Part shown: one piece after another, positions 38,698 to 46,278 of the stretch
How positions within the stretch are numbered: position 1 is the first letter of the stretch
Layout of the letters: the number at the start of each line of letters is the position of its first letter
Source of the DNA: Candidatus Glassbacteria bacterium
Lineage (GTDB): Bacteria > Gemmatimonadota > Glassbacteria > GWA2-58-10
Direction: 5' to 3'
Assembly: GCA_019456185.1 (NCBI GenBank)
Contig: VRUH01000027.1
Span: forward strand, 1 to 48,336
Length of the DNA: 48,336 bases
Made by a program: the position numbers and the translations under genes
The notes under the pieces: model-generated
What the model saw: only the letters and a program-made list of their open reading frames with translations
Told to the model about the DNA's origin: nothing
The model's database searches: none

Positions 38698-40664
38698 CGG
38701 TATGAACCGAGCCAGTACAGCCCGATTCCGATCACCAGGTTGCTGAGCAGGGCCCAGAAAGTAATCCAGCGTTCGCTCGTGGTAAGTTCGCCCAGGAAAA
38801 ACAGGCCCATCATCGCGGCGATCAGGACCATCACGACGCCCAGAATCTTGAATGAGCTGAGATCGGCTTCGGCATGCTCGTGCCCCTCGCCCAGCTCGGC
38901 CGCCACGTCCACCGGCCTATCCATCTTCCGGAAAAACCTGGCGACCTCTGTCATGTAAAGCTTACCGGGGACTATTTTCAGCCGGCTGACCACCTCGGTC
39001 ATCATCGCCCAGGCCACTGCCAGGACAATCAAGGTTTTGGGACTGCTGTAAGCGCTGAAAATAACCTGCTGGACCCAGGCCAGGCTGCCGGCATCCACCG
39101 CACCATCGATCCTGGGCAGGTTGAAATAGAGAAACATCCCATAGAGAAAATACCAGATACCCAGGAGGTAGATCAACGCCTTGCCCCAGAACCTGATCCT
39201 GGCGCTTCCGCCGAACTCGTCGGCGAAAAACATCCCGGGAATAAAAAACAGGGCACAGAGCAGCGGGTACTGGACCGCCTGGAACAACTCGTAACCCAGG
39301 TGTTTCTCCCAATTCCAAATAGCGAACACACCACCCACCGCCATCCCGACCAGGATCACCGTGTACGGCACCCAGTTGGGCGTCCGCTTGTAGACCAGAC
39401 CCAGGATAACCGGGACAGCCACCGGGATACCCAGTACGCTGGCAACCTTGAACATCAGGTCGAACACGCCCAGATCGGGCAATGTGCTGTAGAAATAGGC
39501 GATCATAATGCTGACCAGGCCCATCACCAGCGTAACCACCATCCCCAGCCGGTGCATGAATTTCTTCGACGCGTCCTTGATAAACACCGTGCAGATAATG
39601 TCCTTGGTAATCACCGCGCTGTACATATTGTAGAAGGTGGACAGGCTGCTCATGGTGGCGGCCAGAATGCCGGCGATCAATACTCCCCGCAGACCTTGGG
39701 GCAGGACTTTCATGCTGATGAACACATAGGCCGCCTCGCTGGGTTTGGTCAACCCGAACGCCTCGGCCACATCCTGGCCCAGGTCGGGGAACAGCACCCG
39801 GCAGGCCATCGCGGGTGTGAGCCAGATAAACGGTCCGATGAAACAGAGGATTGCGCTGAGCCCGGCGATCTTGCTCGCCTCGCGCTCATCGATAGCGGAG
39901 AAATAGCGCTGTGCGCCGCCGCCGCTGTTGAACATGAAAAAACCGTTGATGAACTGGAAGACAACAAACATCTTGGTGATATCGGCTTCCTCGTTGAAGG
40001 GCAGCCAGTATTTAGGCGGCGCGTTGGCAACCAGCGCATCCAGCCCGCCGACCATGTTTACGCTCAGGATCGTTACCAGAATCGCAATCGGCAGGAGAAT
40101 GAAAAACTGGAGGCTGTCGGTGATACAAACGCCCCACAAGCCGCCGATCATCGTGTAGGCCAGGATGATGATCCCGCAGCCGAAAATAACCCAGGTTACC
40201 GGGATATGAGTGGCGGCGCTGAGAAAGATGCTGAGCGCATAGAGCCAGATGGCGCACTGGAAAATCGTGATCGGGGTATTGGCCCAGGAGATGAACTGGT
40301 GGACATTGAAGTCGAACCGCTCGGAGAGGTACTCGAGGATGGTCATGCTGCGGGTTCGTCGCCAGCGCCTGGCGAACACGAAATAACCGAACCCCAGGCC
40401 CAGCACCGCCCCCCAGTACATCGAGAAGATACTGATCCCGCTCTCGTAGGTCTTCCCAGCCCCGCCGGTAAAAGTCCAACTCGAAAAACTGGTCATGAAC
40501 AGGCTCAGCCCGGCCAGCCAGTAAGGCAGCTTGTTCCCGCCCTTGAAATAATCGTCGGCATCCTTGTTCCACCTGGACATCAGCACGCCGACCGTAATCA
40601 TAATCACCATGTAGGCGACCACAACCAGGTAATCGACCCTGGTCAGTCCTTCCATTTCGGACAT
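38664..40664 (-). CDS. Sodium:solute symporter (SSS family)
   Basis: A 666-residue SSS (SLC5-like) transporter with the sodium-symporter core: helix 1 (DYLVVVAYMVIMITVGVLM), the substrate helix DYFKGGNKLPYWLAGLSLFMTSFSSWTFTGG, then alternating helices over ~560 residues and a C-terminal extension of three helices. It imports a sugar, organic acid or similar solute with Na+. The substrate is not determined; the flanking GH109-like enzyme suggests a sugar. AAGGAG precedes the ATG. The 3' end overlaps DUF2752 by 34 nt on the other strand. Confidence 0.9.
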   Translation of the reverse strand: MSEMEGLTRVDYLVVVAYMVIMITVGVLMSRWNKDADDYFKGGNKLPYWLAGLSLFMTSFSSWTFTGGAGKTYESGISIFSMYWGAVLGLGFGYFVFARRWRRTRSMTILEYLSERFDFNVHQFISWANTPITIFQCAIWLYALSIFLSAATHIPVTWVIFGCGIIILAYTMIGGLWGVCITDSLQFFILLPIAILVTILSVNMVGGLDALVANAPPKYWLPFNEEADITKMFVVFQFINGFFMFNSGGGAQRYFSAIDEREASKIAGLSAILCFIGPFIWLTPAMACRVLFPDLGQDVAEAFGLTKPSEAAYVFISMKVLPQGLRGVLIAGILAATMSSLSTFYNMYSAVITKDIICTVFIKDASKKFMHRLGMVVTLVMGLVSIMIAYFYSTLPDLGVFDLMFKVASVLGIPVAVPVILGLVYKRTPNWVPYTVILVGMAVGGVFAIWNWEKHLGYELFQAVQYPLLCALFFIPGMFFADEFGGSARIRFWGKALIYLLGIWYFLYGMFLYFNLPRIDGAVDAGSLAWVQQVIFSAYSSPKTLIVLAVAWAMMTEVVSRLKIVPGKLYMTEVARFFRKMDRPVDVAAELGEGHEHAEADLSSFKILGVVMVLIAAMMGLFFLGELTTSERWITFWALLSNLVIGIGLYWLGSYRYRKFGRMSAA

Positions 40665-41081
40665 CGAGAACTCCTTGGATTCTCAGCTGAACACAACTTA
40701 CGCCGGCGGGGGGATTGCGGTCCAACGGAAATTCGATTCCGTGGTATTGGCAACGGAAAAAGAAGATACAGCCTGCCTTATGACAAAGCAACATAATGTT
40801 CCGCTGCCCGGATCCGGCAATTCCCGTCTTCGCCCGGATGCTTAGTACTGGCTAACTGCGATTTAATCTCTTAACTTTCATTTTAACATCCGGAGCTCGT
40901 TAAACTGTCAACATGAAAAATGTTTCAATGGCCAGATACACGGTAAGGATTCCGGGACGCGGTTATTGCTGGCATGCCGAAATTATACACGCCATGCTGA
41001 CCGTTCTGGAACGGGCAGCAAACGAATCGAGTCCATTGTGGCTGACCCGCGGGCTGATGGACATCCAGGTCAACCCGGCCA
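40665..41081. other. Divergent intergenic region
   Basis: This region separates the symporter (minus) and the GH109-like gene (plus). I found no gene. A fair promoter-like pair could not be chosen with confidence. Confidence 0.4.
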
Positions 41082-41161
41082 GTCGGCGGGCGGCGCGCGT
41101 ACGACAGTCCGCGCGTGCCGGCCGGCATGCCTGTGCGTCTGCACAGGCGCCGCCCGCCGAC
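41082..41161. repeat. Nested GC-rich inverted repeats before the GH109-like gene
   Basis: GTCGGCGGGCGGCG (41082-41095) is the exact reverse complement of 41148-41161. Inside it lies GCCTGTGC (41129-41136) pairing exactly with GCACAGGC (41141-41148) around a 4-nt loop, plus GCGCGC-rich segments. It ends 40 nt before the ATG, so it would be in the transcript leader and could fold strongly. It may act as a leader structure or be a REP-type element. Confidence 0.65.
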
Positions 41162-41200
41162 AGAGGTAAGTAAAATCCACAATGCACCGGAGAAAATCAC

Positions 41201-42520
41201 ATGTCGGATAGCATAACTCGTAATGAATTTCTGCGGAGGTCCGCCGCCGCTGCCACCGGCTTCGGAATCATCGCTTCCAGCCATTCGGCCGCCGGTCAGC
41301 AGCGAAGCCGGAACCTTGGTGTCGGTCTGATCGGCTGCGGCAACCGGGGAAGATCATTGCTTCGTTCGATGATGGCCTTGCCAGAATTAACATTTCCGGC
41401 TGTCTGTGATACCGACGCGGACAATGCTGATACCGCAGCCAGGATAATCACCGACAGAGGCCTGTCGAAACCGCAAACCTACACTAACGGCCCGGAGGAT
41501 TTCCGCCGCCTGCTCGACAGACCGGACCTGGATGCGGTCGTTATCGCCTCGCCGTGGCACTGGCACACACCGATGGCGGTCGCGGCGATGGAGGCCGGCA
41601 AGTACGCTGGTGTCGAGGTTCCGGCCGCGATTACGCTCGATGAGTGCTGGCGGCTGGTGGAGACTCATGAAAAAACCGGTACGCCCTGCATGATGCTCGA
41701 AAACTGGAGTTTCCGCCGCGACAACCTGGCCGTGCTGAACATGATCCGCCAAGGCCTGCTCGGCGATATTGTCCATTGCCACTGCGCCCACAGCCACGAC
41801 TGTATCGACCACTGGTTTTTCAGCCCCGAGGGAGAAATCCGCTGGGGAGGGCAGTACCTGCTGTGGCGCAACGCCGACCAGTACCCGACCCACAGCCTGG
41901 GACCGGTGTTGAGCTGGATGGATATCGGGTGCGGTGATTATTTCGACTACATGACCAGCACTGCCACGCGCTCCAGCAGTATCAACGACTATTTCAGCAG
42001 GGAGTTCGGCGCTGACCACCCCAATGCCCGGCGCAGTTACGCCCAGGGGGATATTGTCACCAGCGTGGTACGCACAAGGCTGGGCAGTACGGTGGTCATC
42101 AACTACGACATGCAGCTTCCCAGGCCATACGACAACCGCTGGATGATCCAGGGTACGCGCGGAATCTACAACGAGCAGCGCAACTCGGTCTACCTGACAG
42201 GGGTCAGCCCGGCCTACCACGAGTGGGAACCGTTCGGCCCCTATCAGGAAAAATACGAGCACGCCTGGTGGCGGGAAATCAGGGAAAACCCTCCGTCCGA
42301 CGGGCACGGCGGTACGGATTACCTCGAACTGAAAATGTTTTTCGAGGCTGTCCGGAGAGGCGATCAGACCCCGATCGATGTCTACGACTCGGTAACAATG
42401 AGCGCGATTATCCCGCTCTCCGAGCAGTCGATAGCCACCGGCAGTTCGCCGGTCCGCTTCCCCGATTTTACCCGCGGAGCATGGAAGCGGCGGAAACCCT
42501 CATTCGCTGTGGACAATTGA
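41201..42520 (+). CDS. GH109-like Gfo/Idh/MocA enzyme, Tat-exported
   Basis: A 439-residue NAD-dependent enzyme. The first ~30 residues are a Tat signal (NEFLRRSAAAATGFGIIASS). The Rossmann domain follows (LGVGLIGCGNRGRSLLRSM, SPWHWHTPMAVAAMEAGKYAGVEVPAAITLDECW). The sequence then follows the GH109 pattern: MMLENWSFRRDNLAVLNMI, GDIVHCHCAHSHD, DGHGGTDYLELKMFFEAVRRG and PLSEQSIATGSSPVRFPDFTRG. GH109 members act as alpha-N-acetylgalactosaminidases by an NAD-assisted elimination route; that activity here is inference. It likely works in the periplasm, with the adjacent symporter perhaps importing its product. Confidence 0.85.
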   Translation: MSDSITRNEFLRRSAAAATGFGIIASSHSAAGQQRSRNLGVGLIGCGNRGRSLLRSMMALPELTFPAVCDTDADNADTAARIITDRGLSKPQTYTNGPEDFRRLLDRPDLDAVVIASPWHWHTPMAVAAMEAGKYAGVEVPAAITLDECWRLVETHEKTGTPCMMLENWSFRRDNLAVLNMIRQGLLGDIVHCHCAHSHDCIDHWFFSPEGEIRWGGQYLLWRNADQYPTHSLGPVLSWMDIGCGDYFDYMTSTATRSSSINDYFSREFGADHPNARRSYAQGDIVTSVVRTRLGSTVVINYDMQLPRPYDNRWMIQGTRGIYNEQRNSVYLTGVSPAYHEWEPFGPYQEKYEHAWWREIRENPPSDGHGGTDYLELKMFFEAVRRGDQTPIDVYDSVTMSAIIPLSEQSIATGSSPVRFPDFTRGAWKRRKPSFAVDN

Positions 42521-42551
42521 TCGACTGCGGTAATTCTCGTAGGAGGGGTTC

Positions 42552-42899
42552 AGGCTGTCCGAACTGCTGGACGAGGTCGGCACCAAAAACTCCGCCAGCC
42601 ACGCCCTGTTCTACGTGGTGGATGGTTATCACAACTTTCTTACGGTCAACTTTATCCGGGTTAACGATATTATCGTGGCGACCCATGCCAACGGCAAACC
42701 CCTCCGCGAGGACCGGGGGTTTCCGCTCCACGTCATCAGCCAGAGCAAATACGGCTACTAATGGTGCAAGTGGGTTGTCGGGATCGTACTTTCGGATGGC
42801 CCGCAGGATGCGGGGTTTTACGAAAACCGCGGCTACTCGGACGATGGAAACCTCGGCGATCACCCCTACAACCCGGATAAGGACAGGTTGCAGCCCTGA
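42552..42899 (+). pseudogene. Sulfite-oxidase-type molybdopterin-binding domain remnant
   Basis: A frame from 42552 reads RLSELLDEVGTKNSASHALF, VDGYHNFLTVNFIR, then IIVATHANGKPLREDRGFPL and KYGY, followed by a TAA at 42759, and then WCKWVVGIVL and FYENRGYSDDG to a TGA at 42897. This is the C-terminal part of the sulfite-oxidase/YedY-type molybdopterin-binding fold, where KYGYKWCKW-like continuity is normal; a stop replaces the lysine. The N-terminal part holding the molybdenum-ligating cysteine is missing. It is a truncated, stopped remnant. Confidence 0.6.
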
Positions 42900-42914
42900 C
42901 ACATTCTCCCCGAA

Positions 42915-43193
42915 TCAGATCCACTGCTGGAGCGCCTCGATAAGTTTCTGCGCCTGGTCCGGGCTGGAGATGTTGAACTTGCTCTGCTGACGGTACTCGT
43001 CACTCATCTTGCGGTAACGGCGGATCGTGTAGCGATCCTTGCTGAACTGATCCTTCCCCCGTTCCCACTGCTGGTAGCGGAAAATCACCGTGGACCAGGC
43101 TCCCTTCGAGAGCACGACCTTGTCCAGTTCCTTGACCAGCACCTGCCCGTCCTCTTCATATTGAATCGTCACATCGTTGATATCGCTCGCCAT
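42915..43193 (-). CDS. Small conserved protein, PC4-like (uncertain)
   Basis: A 92-residue protein: WSTVIFRYQQW, RYTIRRYRKMSDEYRQQSKFNIS and QAQKLIEALQQW. This beta-rich core with a C-terminal helix resembles small uncharacterised bacterial proteins and, in overall layout, the single-stranded-DNA-binding PC4/p15 domain. That likeness is by eye only. No membrane segment or signal is present. It stands alone, convergent with the molybdopterin remnant. I would not assign a function. Confidence 0.65.
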   Translation of the reverse strand: MASDINDVTIQYEEDGQVLVKELDKVVLSKGAWSTVIFRYQQWERGKDQFSKDRYTIRRYRKMSDEYRQQSKFNISSPDQAQKLIEALQQWI

Positions 43194-43266
43194 CCACCGT
43201 GCTCCTTTTTAAAACATTTTTATTGTCCGCAGCAATGCCAAAGGCTAAAGCTTAATTACCGCGGGG

Positions 43267-44658
43267 CTATTTATCAACCCTGATGTCCAGTCTGTCAAGT
43301 GAAAGTCGCTTCAACTCCCGCCAATCGGTGAGTCCCTGGTCGATTTGAATCCGGTAAGCCTCCTCCAGCACCCTGCCCATTTCCGGTCCCGGCTGCATGA
43401 CGTCCAGCAGGTGACGGCCCAGCAGGACCGGTTTTTCCGGCTCGTTCTCGACCCGACAGCGCCTGGACATCTCCCTGAACCAGTCCACCATTGCGCTCTC
43501 ACGTTCCAGAGGCTGATCCGAGCCGGGGTTGGTGCCGCGGTAGTCGGCCTGGGCCAGACGAGCCAGCAGTTCGAGATCGGCTTCAGGGTGAAGTTTCAGC
43601 GCCAGGCGCTTGAACGCTTTCCCGGATGAGTTGTTCTGCTGAAACTGCAGGGGCTTCATGTGCTCGGCCACCAGTTTGATTACCCCCTCCCGCAGTTTCC
43701 GCCTGCCGGAGAGCCGGCTCAACACCTTACCGGCCATCTCCGCGCCGGTCCTGTCGTGCTCCGGCGCCCTGATCCGGCCATCGCGGACCACGGAAGTCAC
43801 CGGCTTGCCGATATCATGCAGGAGGGCCGTCCACATCAGCAGCAGATCGCGTTCCCGGTCTCCGCTGCGCAGAGCTGCGGCGGCGTCCACAACCTGCAGC
43901 GTGTGGGTCCAGACATCGCCCTCCGGGTGCCACTCCGGGTCCTGACCGGTTTCCCGCAGGGGGACGAGTTCCGGCAGAATCTCCCCCAGCCTGCCTGTCG
44001 AGTCCAGCCAGCGCAGGCCGAGAGCGGGTCGCCCGGCAAGCAGCCACATCTTCTCGAACTCCTCCCCGACCCGCTCCCTGCTCACTGACGAGATATCCAT
44101 TTCCCGGCAGGTTCTCTGCAAGGTCTCGTCAGGCTGCATCTCAAAGCGCGCCGTGAACTGCATTACCCGGTAAAACCTCAACGGGTCCTCGATAAACAAC
44201 ACTGGGTCGGGTGTTCGCAGGATACCCTGCTCCATATCTTTCCGCCCGTTCCACGGATCTACCAGCTCACCGCTCAACACGTCGCGCAGCATGGCGTTCA
44301 TCGTCAGGTCGCGGCGGCGGGAGGCCTCGCGGAAACTCATTTCCGGATCCACACTCACCACCGGATGACGTCCTCTGCTGTCTCTGCGCGGGACCGACCA
44401 TTCCACTTCCAGGCCCTCCAGGCGCAGCACGCCGAATTGCCGGCCGACCAGAAGAACCGTACCGTAACAGGCAAGCAACCCTTCCAGATCATCCAGCGCC
44501 AGCCCGTACACTTCGATATCCACGTCCTTGGACTCGACTTCCAGGACCCTGTCGCGCACCACGCCCCCGGCATACATCGCCCGCCCGCCCCGCCTCGCAA
44601 TCTCTCCGGCGATCCGGCCGACCACCTCCAATTGTCTTTTGTTCAGCAGCCTGTCCAT
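43267..44658 (-). CDS. cca: CCA-adding / polynucleotide nucleotidyltransferase with HD domain
   Basis: A 463-residue class II nucleotidyltransferase. Residues ~1-150 hold the catalytic domain (AMYAGGVVRDRVL, the metal-binding DVDIEVYGL, and REASRRRDLTMNAMLRD). The RNA-binding region follows (EDPLRFYRVMQFTARFEM). An HD phosphohydrolase domain (ALLHDIGKPVTSV) forms the C-terminal part, as in many bacterial CCA enzymes with 2',3'-cyclic phosphodiesterase activity. It adds or repairs tRNA 3' CCA. Whether it is a CCA enzyme or a poly(A) polymerase cannot be set by sequence alone; the encoded CCA in the tRNA here suggests mainly repair. Confidence 0.88.
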   Translation of the reverse strand: MDRLLNKRQLEVVGRIAGEIARRGGRAMYAGGVVRDRVLEVESKDVDIEVYGLALDDLEGLLACYGTVLLVGRQFGVLRLEGLEVEWSVPRRDSRGRHPVVSVDPEMSFREASRRRDLTMNAMLRDVLSGELVDPWNGRKDMEQGILRTPDPVLFIEDPLRFYRVMQFTARFEMQPDETLQRTCREMDISSVSRERVGEEFEKMWLLAGRPALGLRWLDSTGRLGEILPELVPLRETGQDPEWHPEGDVWTHTLQVVDAAAALRSGDRERDLLLMWTALLHDIGKPVTSVVRDGRIRAPEHDRTGAEMAGKVLSRLSGRRKLREGVIKLVAEHMKPLQFQQNNSSGKAFKRLALKLHPEADLELLARLAQADYRGTNPGSDQPLERESAMVDWFREMSRRCRVENEPEKPVLLGRHLLDVMQPGPEMGRVLEEAYRIQIDQGLTDWRELKRLSLDRLDIRVDK

Positions 44659-44688
44659 GATTTATGATAGCCTGTCTGATGGCGAGAT

Positions 44689-44723
44689 AAAAAAACCCGC
44701 CAACCGACGGGCCGTCCAGCGGG
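44689..44723 (-). terminator. Intrinsic terminator after fetB
   Basis: On the minus strand a CCCGC/GCGGG stem encloses an inner GACG/CGTC stem and is followed directly by seven T residues. This is a strong rho-independent terminator for the K-channel/fetAB direction. Confidence 0.85.
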
Positions 44724-44740
44724 AAAAATTCGCACCAGAT

Positions 44741-45532
44741 TCAATTGAACAACTCATTCCGCAGCAGGTGGTACTCGTCGAAAAACCGGCCGCGCTCCAG
44801 ATACAGGACCACGAAACTCGCCAGGGCCACGGACCCCAGGATCGCCATCATGATCACCATCTGGTAGCGGATCGCATCGAGCGGGTCCACACCGCCGAGA
44901 ATCTGCCCGGTCATCATTCCTGGTATGAACACCAGGCCGATCCCGCTCATCGAGCTGAGGGTGGGGATCAGGCTGGCCCGGAACGCCGAGCGCAGCAGGT
45001 CCCGGGTGGCCTCGCCGCCCGTGGCGCCGTGGGCAAGGTGGGTTTCAACCAGTTTACGCTGCTCCCTGACCCCTGAATAGAACCGCTCCAGGGCCAGGGC
45101 GCACCCGTTCATCGAGTTCCCCAGCACCATTCCGGCCAGCGGGATAAAGTAGCGCGGGGCGTACCACGGATCGACCTGCACAACCGCCAGGGCCAGGAAT
45201 GCCGATACGCTCCCCGCCCCGGCCAGCATCGCCACGCCCAGGATCGCGGTCAAGCCGCCGAACTTGATCCCCGTACGGGCCAGAACCGTGCGCGCCGCGA
45301 AAAACACCATCGCCACGAACACGCCAACCGTGACGTACCAGATATGGATCTCGAACAGGTATTCCAGCACGAAGCCGATAGCCAGCAACTGGAGAGCCAT
45401 GCGCAGGATGGAGAACCACAGGTCCCGTCCCAGTCGCAGCCGGTTGGCCCAGATGATCAGCCAGACCGGCAGGGCCAGCGCGAAGGCCGCCAGCAGACCG
45501 GCAACCGTGATATCGTAAAACCTGGGAGTCAT
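44741..45532 (-). CDS. fetB: FetB-type ABC permease (UPF0014)
   Basis: A 263-residue inner-membrane permease of the UPF0014/FetB family. Multiple hydrophobic helices start with ITVAGLLAAFALALPVWLIIW, and the family segment WYAPRYFIPLAGMVLGNSMNG and FIPGMMTGQILGG are present. Together with FetA it forms an ABC exporter that moves iron out of the cytoplasm and protects against oxidative stress in E. coli. The substrate here could be another metal. It overlaps fetA by 4 nt, so the pair is co-translated. A strong terminator follows. Confidence 0.9.
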   Translation of the reverse strand: MTPRFYDITVAGLLAAFALALPVWLIIWANRLRLGRDLWFSILRMALQLLAIGFVLEYLFEIHIWYVTVGVFVAMVFFAARTVLARTGIKFGGLTAILGVAMLAGAGSVSAFLALAVVQVDPWYAPRYFIPLAGMVLGNSMNGCALALERFYSGVREQRKLVETHLAHGATGGEATRDLLRSAFRASLIPTLSSMSGIGLVFIPGMMTGQILGGVDPLDAIRYQMVIMMAILGSVALASFVVLYLERGRFFDEYHLLRNELFN

Positions 45533-46224
45533 TCTCCGGTCTCCAGAAACGAGCGAAGCTCATCGGCCCTGATCCCGTCGCGCGAGGCCCGCACTCTTCC
45601 GGCCTCAAGCAGGATCTGCCTGCCGCAGCGCTCCACCAGCGACGGGCTGTGAGTCACCAGCACAATTGTCAACTCCGGGAATGCTTCGGCAATGCTATCG
45701 AACACTTCCTCGGCGGTGATCAGGTCCAGCGCGCTGGTTGGTTCATCGAGCAGGATCGCCTCGGGCCGCAGAGCCAGGGCGCGGGCAATAGCTACCCGCT
45801 GCTTTTCCCCTCCAGACAGCTTGTCGGCCCGGACGTGGAGCATATCGCCGTCCAACCTGGTGGCTTCAAGCAATCCGGCGAGTTCATCCTCCAAGGGACT
45901 GCCGGTTCCTCCCGCACTGGCATAGGTGTAAGGCAGGGTAAGGTTGTCGGCCACAGTCCCGCCCCACAGCAGCGGCTCCTGATGCACCATCGGCAGGCGG
46001 CGCCTGATACCCGTAATCTCGGCAGGACCGGGAGCGAGACTATTGTATGTGACCGTGCCGCTGTCTGGCCGCAGCATGAAACACAACAGCCTGAGCAACG
46101 TAGATTTACCGGACCCGCTGCGGCCCACCACCGCTGTTCTGCCGCCGGTTTTGAGAGTCAGGTTTACGCTGTCGAGCACAAGCTTGCCGCCCAGGGTAAC
46201 GTTGACCTGTTTCAACTCGAACAT
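45529..46224 (-). CDS. fetA: FetA-type ABC ATPase
   Basis: A 231-residue ABC ATPase. Walker A is GRSGSGKST, the signature is LSGGEKQRVAIARAL and Walker B AILLDEPTSALD, with the H-loop at VTHSPSLVERC. It energises the FetB permease encoded directly downstream and overlapping by 4 nt. FetA-type proteins are compact, as here. The pair lies 54 nt after the potassium-channel gene and may share its transcript. Confidence 0.9.
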   Translation of the reverse strand: MFELKQVNVTLGGKLVLDSVNLTLKTGGRTAVVGRSGSGKSTLLRLLCFMLRPDSGTVTYNSLAPGPAEITGIRRRLPMVHQEPLLWGGTVADNLTLPYTYASAGGTGSPLEDELAGLLEATRLDGDMLHVRADKLSGGEKQRVAIARALALRPEAILLDEPTSALDLITAEEVFDSIAEAFPELTIVLVTHSPSLVERCGRQILLEAGRVRASRDGIRADELRSFLETGE

Positions 46225-46278
46225 GCGGTCCTCGGGTGATGGGATACGGGAAGCCGATGTTTGTGCGGCCGCGTCAAC

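Noticed and set aside
38874-40796. 640-codon plus-strand open frame opposite the SSS symporter
   Set aside because: It is the complement of a well-defined membrane protein; its composition (Gln, His, Asp, Pro-rich) is that of a shadow frame.
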